The position numbers and the translations under genes are program-made. Below, one piece after another: positions 50,232 through 59,037 of a stretch of 64,000 bases of DNA. This DNA comes from Phycisphaerae bacterium (GTDB lineage: Bacteria; Planctomycetota; Phycisphaerae; UBA1845; CAIVHJ01). The stretch lies in the NCBI GenBank assembly GCA_022072405.1, contig JAJVHX010000007.1, positions 124,001-188,000 on the forward strand, read 5' to 3'. Position 1 is the first letter of the stretch, and the number at the start of each line of letters is the position of its first letter. The notes under the pieces are model-generated. The model was not told where the DNA came from. It saw only the letters and a list, made by a program, of their open reading frames with translations, and did not search any database.

Positions 50232-51365
50232 ATGACGGTATCATCCTCAACAACATGTGTCCTGATGATCGGCCCGCTACAGGCGACTGGTGGAATGGCC
50301 AGCGTGATGCGTCTGCAACTGCGCAGCCGCCTGCGTGAACAGTTTACACTGGTTTATCTGGACAACAGCAAACGCACTTCGCCGGGCCGATCCTGGTGGG
50401 AAGGATTAATCGCCCAGGTGCAGATTTTCCGCGAATTGCGATCACTGTTGAAGGCTCACCGGCCTGCGGTAGTTCATCTGCACACCTGCAGCGGAGTGAC
50501 ATTCTATCGCACGATTTTCGATCAGTGGCTGGCGAGGAGAATGGGCAGCGCGGTGGTGGTGCAGATTCATGGTGGGCGTTTTGAGAATTTTCTCCGCGAG
50601 CAGCGGGGCGTGCTTGGCTGGCTGGTACGCCGGGCACTCCGTCAGGCGGACCAGGTGCTGGTACTCAGTCCTGATTGGGCTCGCCGGATCGGTGCATTCG
50701 ACAGCAATATTCGACTGGCTGTGGTGGCGAATGGAGTGCCGGTGACCGGGGACGAAGAATCGTCGGCCAAGAAACCGGACGATGACGATCCGTTCGAGCC
50801 GCCGGTTCGCCTCGTGATGGTGGGTAATCTGCGGGTTTCGAAGGGCGTGGATGATCTGATCTCCGCCATCGAACTGCTGCCGAAAGGTTGGCGAGCCCGA
50901 CTACAGGTGCGGATCATTGGTCCGGACCCGGACGACCGCCGCGGCGAACTACTGTATCGCCTTCAGCAACGGCAATTACAGGACACTATTCACCTGCCGG
51001 GGTTATGCACGTCGCGGGAAGTGGCGGTCGCGTTGCAGGCGGCTGATATTTTCATGCTGCCCAGCCATTGGGAAGCGCTGCCGATGGCCTGGCTGGAGGC
51101 GATGGCGGCTGGGCTGCCGACCATTGTCACTCGCGTCGGAGCCATTCCCGAAATCGCCCGCGATGGTGAAGAAGCACTGCTGGTCGAGCCTAAATCTCCG
51201 GAACAATTGGCGTCCGCTCTGCTGCGCCTGCTGGAAAATGAACCTTTACGGCGATCGATGGGGCGACAGGGTCAGCAACTGGTGCAGCAGCACTACAGTC
51301 AGGATAGCGTAGCCAGTCATCTGCAATCCATTTATCAAGGCCTCGCCGCGGGAGGTGCAGCATGA
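50232..51365 (+). CDS. GT4-type glycosyltransferase
   Basis: The 377-residue GT-B enzyme has N-domain VLMIGPLQATGGMASVMRLQ and an acceptor region LRSLLKAHRPAVVHLHTCSG. Donor-domain features are LVMVGNLRVSKGVDDLISAI, LQAADIFMLPSHWEALPMAW and AWLEAMAAGLPTIVTRVGA. The charged linker SSAKKPDDDDPFEPP between the domains is unusual. It overlaps the CapK-like gene start (ATGA at 51362) and so belongs to the same transcript. Confidence 0.9.
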   Translation: MTVSSSTTCVLMIGPLQATGGMASVMRLQLRSRLREQFTLVYLDNSKRTSPGRSWWEGLIAQVQIFRELRSLLKAHRPAVVHLHTCSGVTFYRTIFDQWLARRMGSAVVVQIHGGRFENFLREQRGVLGWLVRRALRQADQVLVLSPDWARRIGAFDSNIRLAVVANGVPVTGDEESSAKKPDDDDPFEPPVRLVMVGNLRVSKGVDDLISAIELLPKGWRARLQVRIIGPDPDDRRGELLYRLQQRQLQDTIHLPGLCTSREVAVALQAADIFMLPSHWEALPMAWLEAMAAGLPTIVTRVGAIPEIARDGEEALLVEPKSPEQLASALLRLLENEPLRRSMGRQGQQLVQQHYSQDSVASHLQSIYQGLAAGGAA

Positions 51366-52726
51366 TCCGCCGCTGGCTGGCCCGCCATCTCTTCTATCCG
51401 GTGCATGAAGCGTTGTGTGGTCGCGATACCCTGCACTATCTACAGCAATTGCGGGATAGTCAGTGGCTGGCGGAGGATGCACTGCAGGAACTGGCCTTGC
51501 ACAAACTGCAAGGTTTGTTGCATCACGCTGCGGACCAGGTGCCGTTTTATCAGGCGAGATTTCTCGACGCGGGCTTTGATCCGCAAGCGGTGAAACATCT
51601 CGACGATCTGCAGAAGCTGCCGATTCTGACCAAGGATGAAATTCGCACTCATCGCGAACAGATGCTGGCTGCGGGGGTGAAGACAGCGGAGTTGACTGAA
51701 TCCTGTACCTCCGGTTCCAGCGGTTCACCACTGCGTTTCTGGATTGATCGGCGGCGAGCCCGATCGGATCCGGCTGCTCGGCGGCGTTGCCATCAGTGGT
51801 TCGGCATCGAGCCGGGTGATCGCGGTGTCTATTTGTGGGGTTCGACGATCGAACTGAATACCCAGGACCGGCTCAAGCAGATGCGCGACTGGCTGATCAA
51901 CGAAACGCTGCTCAACGCCTTCGATCTGGATGATGTTCATCTGCGGCAGTATGTCGAGCGGTTGCTGGTATTGCAACCAGACTATCTCTATTCCTACGCG
52001 AGCACGTTGTGGCGGCTGGCGGAATATGTCCGCACGCAGCAACCGGAGTTGAAGGGTTTGATCCGACGGGTGGCGTTTGCCACGGGTGAACAACTGCTGC
52101 CGCACTGGAGAGATGAAATTATCCAAGCGCTGGAGTGCAGCGTGGCGGAGGAGTATGGTTGCCGGGAGGGTGGATTGATCGCTCATGAATGTCCGGCAGG
52201 GGCCTATCACCAGATGCTGGAAAATGTGGTCGTGGAAATCCTGGATGAGGCCGGCCGCCCGGTTCCCGATGGCGTCGAAGGGCGCATGGTCATCACCAAT
52301 CTCGAAGCCTGGGCCATGCCCTTCATCCGCTATGACACCGGTGATCGCGCAGCTCGCCGGGCGGGACTTTGCGAGTGTGGCGTCCGCCTGCCGCGTCTCT
52401 GGCGACCTACCGGTCGCAGTTTTGAATTCCTGGTCACCAATACGGGCGCCAGAATTACCGGCGTGAGCATCAGTCGTGATTTGAAAAATGTGGAGGGTCT
52501 GGCGCACTATCGCGTGATTCAACTCGCGCCGGACCGGGTGCAGGTCCAGGTGGTTCCCAATTTCCGCTTTCAGCCGGAGCGGGGAACCGCCGAAATTGTC
52601 CGTTATATTCAAGCCCGCCTCGGTCCCGCCACTCAGGTAGAGATCGAACTACTCGACCAGTTACCGGCGCATCCCTCCGGTAAATATCGCTACGTGATCA
52701 ATGCTATTCCGACAGCCAGTGATTAA
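51362..52726 (+). CDS. CapK / phenylacetate-CoA-ligase-like adenylate-forming enzyme
   Basis: The 454-residue protein belongs to the CapK/PaaK branch of the ANL superfamily. It has the P-loop ESCTSGSSGSPLRFWIDRRR (about 113), EEYGCREGGLIAHECPAGAY, RYDTGDRA and LPRLWRPTGRSFEF. CapK proteins occur in capsule and exosortase-linked exopolysaccharide loci and may activate an acyl or amino-acid substituent. The substrate is unknown. It is the last gene of the plus-strand operon and runs convergent with a thioredoxin-domain gene 34 bases away; no clear terminator is seen in that gap. Confidence 0.88.
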   Translation: MIRRWLARHLFYPVHEALCGRDTLHYLQQLRDSQWLAEDALQELALHKLQGLLHHAADQVPFYQARFLDAGFDPQAVKHLDDLQKLPILTKDEIRTHREQMLAAGVKTAELTESCTSGSSGSPLRFWIDRRRARSDPAARRRCHQWFGIEPGDRGVYLWGSTIELNTQDRLKQMRDWLINETLLNAFDLDDVHLRQYVERLLVLQPDYLYSYASTLWRLAEYVRTQQPELKGLIRRVAFATGEQLLPHWRDEIIQALECSVAEEYGCREGGLIAHECPAGAYHQMLENVVVEILDEAGRPVPDGVEGRMVITNLEAWAMPFIRYDTGDRAARRAGLCECGVRLPRLWRPTGRSFEFLVTNTGARITGVSISRDLKNVEGLAHYRVIQLAPDRVQVQVVPNFRFQPERGTAEIVRYIQARLGPATQVEIELLDQLPAHPSGKYRYVINAIPTASD

Positions 52727-52760
52727 CATTCAGCAGTTAGACATTACGATAGCAACCATA

Positions 52761-53687
52761 TCAATGATTGCTTTTCAGTTCGGCGGCGCGGCGTTGTAAT
52801 TCCTTTTCGATCTGTTCCAGTTGCGCAGAGGAAATCTTTTTCGCTCCGCTACGAATCATGCTCATGAAATGGCTGATCTCCTCCGGAGCGACAGGGTAGC
52901 CGATGTTGCCCTGCGGAGTCTCGCTGGTGGCGGCGGCTTTACCCTGACTATCCACCAGGGCGAACCAGGGCCAACCCAGTTCCTGGCGCTGCGAAATTTT
53001 CTGGGCCAGTTCCATGCCGTGGGTCATCCGTTCCACATCTATCCAGAGAAACTGATAATCCTGCGTGAGCAGCGGCTGTATGGCTGGGTCGGTCAGAAAT
53101 GCTTTCATATGTTTGCAATAACTGCACCAGGGGGTGCTGAACAGGACCATCAACTGTCGATCGGTGGTGGCGGTCTCCTTGAGAGCGGTATCGAATAGTT
53201 GCTGGGCATCCTGACGCGGAGCCTGCCATTGTTCGAGAAAAGCCTGCACCTTGGCAGGGTCATGATGGTCACCGGCTTCGAGCGACCCGGTTTCCTGATT
53301 TACCAGCACTTTCCCATCCGCATCCAGCACAGTCAGGTAGGGTACGCCCGCCACGTCGGCACCATACTTTCTGGCCAACTCCATATTCTTATCACGCTGA
53401 CCAATATCGATCATCACCAGTTGATATTCAGATTGCAGCAGCTTGGCGATCGCCGGGTTGTCGTTGAACAGGGCATGCAGCTTATGACACCAGCCGCACC
53501 AGTTACCTCCATACATCAGCAGCACGCGCTGCTGATTCTGCTGGGCCCGCTGCAAGGCCTGAGCAATGTCCCGGGCGGCGTCCGCCTGCACAGGATAAAT
53601 GTCAGAGGCCGCGGCTTTAGGCTGATCAGCCTGAGCCGGCGACAGCAACAGGGTACCCACGAATATGCTCGCCAGGATCATTCTCAT
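52761..53687 (-). CDS. Exported protein with two thioredoxin-like domains
   Basis: The 308-residue protein has a signal peptide (ILASIFVGTLLLSPAQA) and two thioredoxin folds. The first active site is GGNWCGWCHKLH (about residue 60) and the second is STPWCSYCKHMK (about residue 188). Both keep a CxxC pair. Between them are TVLDADGKVLVNQETG and a helical linker. A role in periplasmic disulfide transfer or cytochrome/envelope protein folding is plausible. The start is supported by AAGG upstream. It is transcribed away from a 94-base hairpin element 97 bases upstream. Confidence 0.88.
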   Translation of the reverse strand: MRMILASIFVGTLLLSPAQADQPKAAASDIYPVQADAARDIAQALQRAQQNQQRVLLMYGGNWCGWCHKLHALFNDNPAIAKLLQSEYQLVMIDIGQRDKNMELARKYGADVAGVPYLTVLDADGKVLVNQETGSLEAGDHHDPAKVQAFLEQWQAPRQDAQQLFDTALKETATTDRQLMVLFSTPWCSYCKHMKAFLTDPAIQPLLTQDYQFLWIDVERMTHGMELAQKISQRQELGWPWFALVDSQGKAAATSETPQGNIGYPVAPEEISHFMSMIRSGAKKISSAQLEQIEKELQRRAAELKSNH

Positions 53688-53784
53688 ACAGGAACCTTTC
53701 TTGGATCAGTTGGGACTCATCTGTTCAGAGATTGATTCATATTATAACCGATCAGACGTCGAAGGATAAACAGCCCTGATGGTA

Positions 53785-53878
53785 TTGGTACTGGTAAAGG
53801 TTCACCGAGCCGCGACCGTAAGGGAGCGGTTTTCAACATGGTTTGTTTGAATTTTGGTTCAAACTTTACCAGTACCAA
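53785..53878. repeat. 94-bp palindromic element with RERS-type core, copy 1
   Basis: Perfect 15-base terminal inverted repeats (TTGGTACTGGTAAAG at 53785-53799, CTTTACCAGTACCAA at 53864-53878) flank a core GAGCCGCGACCGTAAGGGAG (53807-53826). A homologous copy lies at 63181-63267. It sits between the VanZ-like gene stop and the thioredoxin gene start, so it can fold as a large hairpin in the transcript. The other bases of 53688-53931 show nothing else. Confidence 0.85.
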
Positions 53879-53931
53879 AGTATTGCTGACTGATCGGAAT
53901 GTATGTGGGGGGTAATTGGTGTACAAAATTA

Positions 53932-55494
53932 TCAGGGGAGCGGAACAGATTCAGGCAGAGTATCGGTTCTGACCGGGCCGGTCAGTGCGGCAGGTGTACC
54001 GGCCTGATGACGGATCTGTTGCTGACGTTCGAGATGCAAGCGGCGGGTAGCAGAGGGGTGATAGGCTCGCAGCAGATCCTGCCACCACTGCATGGCCATC
54101 ATGCCCAATCCGCTGCCCATCATCGCCAGCAACACATGGGTCAGATCGATGGATCGGTAAGGTGTGCCCAGTTGCAGTACTTCAATCAATATGCTCAATA
54201 TCATGATAAATTGCAGACCTTGCTGCAATCGGTACATGAAAGGGGTTTTGATTCGCCGGCGATGCCAGATCCAGGCCAGGCTCATCCCCAGCACCGCATA
54301 CTCCCACATACGGTTCAGGATATCACTGGCGGAATTGGCTGTGTGTCCGGAAGCAAAATATTTCTGAAACGGCAGCCAGTGAATTTTATGATATTGTTCC
54401 ATCACCGCCGCCCATCGCCAGTCAAATTCCAGCGGGCTGAGTTCGTGCATCAGCAAAACAGTGAGACTGGCCAGCACCGCCAGGTAGCCCCAGTTCGCCG
54501 GCAGCCCGCCCCGACGCTTCCAATAACCATGAGTCAGCAAACCGACCGCCGAGCCGCACAATGCTCCAGCCATGCACACCGCCAACAGTGCCAGTTGGAT
54601 ACCCCATTGCTGAATCAGCGCCTGGGCGGCAGTCAGCAGTAGCGCATACAACAGCATCACCCACAGGATCAGCATCATCGCGATAAATGGATGAAATTCA
54701 AACTCCTCGCGAAATGAACATCCCGCCAGAAAACTGATCAGCACGCAACAGCAGAGGGTTTTCAGTAGATTGAGATAATACTCATAGTTGGTCCGCAACT
54801 GGACCACCGGTAACGTCGTCGAGGAGTGACTGTTGAGCAGGGTGATCAGCGGCAGGGGGGCGGAGGCCACCGGCTGCTCGGACCAGTTGTGTTTGATCTG
54901 GAAAGGAACGAGCACAGAAATTCCAAAAAGCAGGCTGATGGCTATGGCACTGGAAAATATGGGCTGATGGATCAACTGATCTTTGATGGACATCTGGCAA
55001 CTGCGATATTTCATCCGCACCAGAAATGCAATGAACACCCCGACCAGCGTGCCGCTGCCATTATAGAGCAGATCCAGCGAACTGCTGACCCGCCCGGGCA
55101 GGAAGCGCTGGATCGCCTCGGCGCTGGCGGAGAGCATTAGCGCCATGAGTAGTGCGAGCAGCGTGCTGTAACGCCAGCGGATGCGTCGCCGTCTCAGTGC
55201 CAAACCCGCCGCCAGGCCCAATGGCACATAGAGCAGCACATTCTGCACCAGGTCGGTCAGCGACACCACCACCGGTATCGGAGCGGTCGTGGAGAGGCGT
55301 ACGTTGTCGCTGATGCTGGGCAGTGTCGTGACGTAGAGTATGAACAGGGCGGAGGTGGCGAAGAACAGCCACTCAAATCGGCGATGCACCCAGTTGATCA
55401 GGGGTTCGCTGGAAATTGGCCGCCGTGAATTCAGACCCATCGCCGTATTATCCTTATCCGCTTCCCACACCAGGCAGTACCCAGGTTGATTCAT
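53932..55494 (-). CDS. Tandem VanZ-like membrane protein
   Basis: The 520-residue protein has about a dozen hydrophobic helices. Two VanZ-like modules are visible: LTDLVQNVLLYVPLGLAAGL with EAIQRFLPGRVSSSLDLLYN in the first half, and PFQKYFASGHTANSASDILN with SILIEVLQLGTPYRSIDLTH in the second half. VanZ family proteins are often found in exosortase-associated loci. An ATG at 55440 is an alternative start. It begins 7 bases after a lipoprotein gene and both are probably one transcript. The C-terminal tail after residue 490 is polar. The function is unknown. Confidence 0.83.
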   Translation of the reverse strand: MNQPGYCLVWEADKDNTAMGLNSRRPISSEPLINWVHRRFEWLFFATSALFILYVTTLPSISDNVRLSTTAPIPVVVSLTDLVQNVLLYVPLGLAAGLALRRRRIRWRYSTLLALLMALMLSASAEAIQRFLPGRVSSSLDLLYNGSGTLVGVFIAFLVRMKYRSCQMSIKDQLIHQPIFSSAIAISLLFGISVLVPFQIKHNWSEQPVASAPLPLITLLNSHSSTTLPVVQLRTNYEYYLNLLKTLCCCVLISFLAGCSFREEFEFHPFIAMMLILWVMLLYALLLTAAQALIQQWGIQLALLAVCMAGALCGSAVGLLTHGYWKRRGGLPANWGYLAVLASLTVLLMHELSPLEFDWRWAAVMEQYHKIHWLPFQKYFASGHTANSASDILNRMWEYAVLGMSLAWIWHRRRIKTPFMYRLQQGLQFIMILSILIEVLQLGTPYRSIDLTHVLLAMMGSGLGMMAMQWWQDLLRAYHPSATRRLHLERQQQIRHQAGTPAALTGPVRTDTLPESVPLP

Positions 55495-55501
55495 CGGCCG
55501 G

Positions 55502-56284
55502 TCACTGACTGGCTCCGGGAATCACACCGGGCACGATTAACGCATCAGGATAAGCGGGCGCCGGATTCTTGTACGGATTTTCCTGAGATTCTTCCGCCGC
55601 AGGTTGATCGCGGTCGATCATCGTCCAGACGCAACGCTTGAATTCCTGCTCGAAAGTACGGAACGCCACATGATCAATATAGTAATCCCAGTCGGTGTCG
55701 CTTTCGGGGCGCACATCTTCCGTCAGCAGTTCCGCCGCCAGTTGGGCATCCCGCAACGTCCCGGTATGGTCGATGCTGGCGATGAGCTGCTGCGTGTTGA
55801 CGTCATACAGCAGACCCGATACTCGGCAGGTCTGCGAAACGCTCAGGTTGTCGTAGCCGTAAACCAACAGCAGCCGGGCTTTGAGCGTCTGTGCCGCGTG
55901 CAGCAGTTCATCGAGAGTCACGTCGGGGCTGCGAACACTGCGGTCGTGCAGCAACACCATTTCGCGCACTTCCGCCGTACCGTCGAACAGCTCCGCCCAG
56001 TAGGTGGCTTCAAAGCTGCGCGGTGGAAAGAGTTGCAGCGTTTTACTGACTGTCGTGCTGCTGGGTTGAGTGTGAGCCTTCTGCACCCGGGCCACGGCAA
56101 TGCCCGAAGGGAACAGGCCCACCGTGGCATCGTTGATGAAGAAGTGCGTCTCGACTGCTGACGCTTTGATCGTGCTGTTCAAATCCTGCATGGTCACGGT
56201 GGATTCGACCCGCATATCCGGACTTTTAGCGCAGCCGCCAATGACCGAACATAAGCCGATAAGTAAAAGCACGCGTCGTAACAT
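55502..56284 (-). CDS. Unrecognised lipoprotein
   Basis: The start at 56284 (MLRRVLLLIGLCSVIGGC) gives a lipoprotein signal with lipobox IGGC; an extension to 56341 has no such signal. The 260-residue product has beta-rich central segments such as RLLLVYGYDNLSVSQTCRVS and GLLYDVNTQQLIASIDHTGT. It ends in an acidic Pro-rich tail. No family is recognised. It lies directly upstream of the VanZ-like gene and is likely co-transcribed with it, so it may be an envelope factor linked to polysaccharide. Confidence 0.72.
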   Translation of the reverse strand: MLRRVLLLIGLCSVIGGCAKSPDMRVESTVTMQDLNSTIKASAVETHFFINDATVGLFPSGIAVARVQKAHTQPSSTTVSKTLQLFPPRSFEATYWAELFDGTAEVREMVLLHDRSVRSPDVTLDELLHAAQTLKARLLLVYGYDNLSVSQTCRVSGLLYDVNTQQLIASIDHTGTLRDAQLAAELLTEDVRPESDTDWDYYIDHVAFRTFEQEFKRCVWTMIDRDQPAAEESQENPYKNPAPAYPDALIVPGVIPGASQ

Positions 56285-56683
56285 AGGTTCTGCCTGCCCG
56301 TAATTAATGATCGATGATCTAACCGCCGCGGGCCCAAGCACCGCAACAGCCGACCGCGAAATCCATTCTGCTGTTTAATCATCGGTGATCCGGACCGGTC
56401 GGCTCAGTTTCATCTCCCCAGCCGCGGTCAACTTCCGATAAAGTCGTTCCTGTGGTAACCGTCTGAATGACGGATCGCTGACTGGATGGCGAACAAGCCA
56501 CAAAAGTACCGGAGGCAGTTGCAGGCACGGGTGGAGAGACAGGGCGTCCGATAATTATTTGATCAAATTCAATGGCTTCGGTGCGAGCTCACTTACGCGG
56601 TTCCTGAGCAGCAACTTAGGTCCAGCCTTTGTTCAACCGATAACCAAGTCAGGTCAGAAAAAGTCCCGCTTTTTGAGGGCTGT
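56285..56683. other. 399-bp divergent intergenic region
   Basis: The gap lies between a minus-strand lipoprotein gene and the plus-strand sugar-transferase gene, so promoters for both are expected here, but I cannot assign boxes with confidence. A short hairpin AAAAAG/CTTTTT occurs near 56658-56675. No coding or RNA gene was found. Confidence 0.5.
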
Positions 56684-58189
56684 ATGAAGTCAGCGGTTGC
56701 AGAAAAGCCCATCCAGCACGATCAGGATACTTCGGCTGCGGCACCGAGGTCTGCACACCAGACTCCTCGCCGACGCCAGGAACTGTTGGGCCGATTTTTA
56801 TTTTATCTGCCCCGCTCCGTCTGGGCGGTGATCGATGCCGCCGCCGTCTGCTGGGGTCATCATCTCGGCTACAAAATATTCCACATTCAATTTCCCCGCA
56901 GTAACTGGGTGGCGGATATCACTCTGGTCAACGCGGTGGTGGCGATCAGCTTTGTCGTGGCGGGGGTGATCTGCGGTCTCTACGAATCCGAAACACTTCG
57001 TCAGCGGACACGCATTGTCCTGCGTTCTCTGCTCAGCATCAGCCTGGCCTTGGCCCTTGCTTACATGGTGATGTACGCCCTGATGTATGAGGTGTACAGC
57101 CGCCGCATCGCCCTGATGGGCACCCTGAGTTATATCGGAGTGGCCATGGGGCTGCGCATGCTGACCTATCATCTGAGTACCAATCTGCGCTGGCGGGTTC
57201 TGCTGGTCGGTTGTGGTGATTCGATTCACCGCATCTGCCAAGCCATGCGCGAATCCGAAGCGGGACAGCAATATGAGCTGGTTGGTTATGTCACCAATAC
57301 CCCGCTCGATTCCCCTGCGGCAGCTTTATCGATTCCCTCACTAGGCAAGGTGGGTGACCTGCTGCCGCTCTGCCAGTCATACGCTGTCCATGAGGTGGTG
57401 ATCGGGGTGGAGGAAAAATCCACTCCCGATGTGGCCCAGCGGCTCATGGCTTGTTTACGCCTGGGGTGCCGGGTCACCAATCAGCCGACTTTCCATGAAC
57501 GGGTCTTTGGCGAAGTACCGGTCGATCATATCGGTACTGACTGGTTCATGTTTGCCGATCTCGACGGCCACCGCGCCGAACGGACCACGCTCAAACGCTG
57601 GCTCGATTTCATCTTCGCCCTGCTGGGCCTGATCTGCAGTGCACCGCTGTGGTTGCTGATTGCGCTGGCGGTCCGCCTGGATGGCCGAGGGCCGATCTTC
57701 TATTCGCAATGGCGGGTCGGTTGCCACGGCCGACTGTTCCGCCTCACCAAATTTCGCACCATGCGCGTTGACGCCGAAATCAACGGCCACACCTGGAGCA
57801 CTCCCGGTGATCCGCGCGTCACCCGCATCGGTCGCCTGCTCCGCCGCACCCATCTCGACGAACTGCCGCAACTGTGGAGCATCCTGATCGGCGAAATGTC
57901 CGTGGTCGGTCCGCGCCCCGAACGTCCCGAATTTGTCGAAGAACTGGTCAAACAGATTCCGTACTACGATGAACGGCACCTCGTCAAACCGGGGTTGACC
58001 GGCTGGGCGCAGATCAATTACCGCTACGGCAGCAGCGTCAAAGATGCCAAGAAAAAGCTGTTTCTCGATCTCTACTATATCAAGCATATGAGCCTGGAAC
58101 TGGACCTGATCATCATCTTCCGCACCTGTTCCTGCCTGTTTTATGATCCGCACACCACCGGCAGCTCCCGCCTGCATCAGCCGACTTGA
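56684..58189 (+). CDS. Polyprenyl-phosphate sugar-1-phosphate transferase initiating exopolysaccharide synthesis
   Basis: The 501-residue integral membrane protein has an N-terminal hydrophobic region of four to five helices (NAVVAISFVVAGVICGLYES, SLLSISLALALAYMVMYAL). A Rossmann-like CoA-binding domain follows (RWRVLLVGCGDSIHRI). The C-terminal transferase domain has KRWLDFIFALLGLICSAPLW, RLTKFRTMRVDAEINGH, LDELPQLWSILIGEMSVVGP and PGLTGWAQINYRYG. It transfers a sugar-1-phosphate to undecaprenyl phosphate, the first step for a lipid-linked repeat unit. It resembles EpsB-type enzymes of exosortase loci. It is transcribed alone. Confidence 0.94.
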   Translation: MKSAVAEKPIQHDQDTSAAAPRSAHQTPRRRQELLGRFLFYLPRSVWAVIDAAAVCWGHHLGYKIFHIQFPRSNWVADITLVNAVVAISFVVAGVICGLYESETLRQRTRIVLRSLLSISLALALAYMVMYALMYEVYSRRIALMGTLSYIGVAMGLRMLTYHLSTNLRWRVLLVGCGDSIHRICQAMRESEAGQQYELVGYVTNTPLDSPAAALSIPSLGKVGDLLPLCQSYAVHEVVIGVEEKSTPDVAQRLMACLRLGCRVTNQPTFHERVFGEVPVDHIGTDWFMFADLDGHRAERTTLKRWLDFIFALLGLICSAPLWLLIALAVRLDGRGPIFYSQWRVGCHGRLFRLTKFRTMRVDAEINGHTWSTPGDPRVTRIGRLLRRTHLDELPQLWSILIGEMSVVGPRPERPEFVEELVKQIPYYDERHLVKPGLTGWAQINYRYGSSVKDAKKKLFLDLYYIKHMSLELDLIIIFRTCSCLFYDPHTTGSSRLHQPT

Positions 58190-58218
58190 TGGCCAACCCG
58201 TCTTATTTGTAATATAAT
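58190..58218 (+). promoter_or_regulatory. Candidate sigma70-type promoter for zinc-ribbon gene
   Basis: A consensus TATAAT (58213-58218) is preceded by the weak -35 TGGCCA (58190-58195) with a 17-base spacer. It lies just before the coiled-coil zinc-ribbon gene. Confidence 0.5.
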
Positions 58219-58265
58219 ATTCGGTTTGACCGGTTATTCCTCATCCTTGAAAAGTGAGCGTGTCT

Positions 58266-59009
58266 ATGGGAGCATCGCTGGAGGCACTGCAGACGCTACA
58301 GCAGGTCCAGATCAAGTTGACGGCGCTGCGTTCCAAGATCGAAGCCCGTCGTAAGCAGGTCGCGGTTCATCGCCGCAAATTCGCCGAACTGGAAAAGCAG
58401 GTCACCGCCAGACACGACACGGTGATGAAACAGCGCTCGGCCATCGGTCAGGTCGAACTGGAGATCAAATCACGCGAAGCCGAAGTCACCAAGCTGCGCA
58501 ACGCACTCAATACTTCCAAGAGCAATAAAGAATACGCCACCATCCTCACCCAGATGAACACCGACAAAGCCGACTCCAGCAAACTGGAGGATCGCGTGCT
58601 GCAGATGATGACGGAACTCGATCGCCTGCGGGCGGAGCATGATCTGGTGGTGAGTCAGCTGGAAAAAGAACGGCAGGTGGTGTTGAACGCCGAACAGACC
58701 GCGGAAGCCTTTGCCCGTGATTCGCATCAGGAGCTGTCCGCGCTGGAGGCCCAGCGGGCCCGGGCGTCGGAAGGCATCCCGTCCAGTGTGCTGCAGGTCT
58801 TTGAGCGGGCCTGCGAACGGCATGAAGGTGAAGCGCTGGCGGCCGTCATTCAGCCCCATCCCAAACGTCAGGAATATATCTGTGACGGCTGTAATATGGG
58901 TGTGACGCTGGAACAATATCTCTCGCTGCTCCACAGCCGCGATGACATGCAATGTTGCCAGAGTTGCGGCCGGATACTCTACGCCGATCTGAGCCTGGCC
59001 CGATCCTGA
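58266..59009 (+). CDS. Coiled-coil protein with C4 zinc ribbon
   Basis: The start is ambiguous: GTG at 58254, GTG at 58260 or ATG at 58266 would add at most four residues; 58266 is given as the ATG. The protein (about 247 residues) has a long antiparallel coiled coil (LEKQVTARHDTVMKQRSAIG, LEIKSREAEVTKLRNALNTS) followed by a C-terminal zinc ribbon with CDGCNMGVTLEQYLSLL and CCQSCGRILYADLSL. Proteins of this type (zf-RING_7, YbgI-neighbour family) are widely conserved; their exact role is not settled. It precedes an RNase HI gene by 28 bases. Confidence 0.85.
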   Translation: MGASLEALQTLQQVQIKLTALRSKIEARRKQVAVHRRKFAELEKQVTARHDTVMKQRSAIGQVELEIKSREAEVTKLRNALNTSKSNKEYATILTQMNTDKADSSKLEDRVLQMMTELDRLRAEHDLVVSQLEKERQVVLNAEQTAEAFARDSHQELSALEAQRARASEGIPSSVLQVFERACERHEGEALAAVIQPHPKRQEYICDGCNMGVTLEQYLSLLHSRDDMQCCQSCGRILYADLSLARS

Positions 59010-59037
59010 CCGGTCTGCTCCATGTACTGAGACACTT

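Noticed and set aside
53717..53926. 69-codon minus-strand frame between the VanZ and thioredoxin genes
   Set aside because: Runs straight through the 94-bp hairpin element, and the residues APLRSRLGEPL are the translated repeat core; no ribosome-binding site seen.
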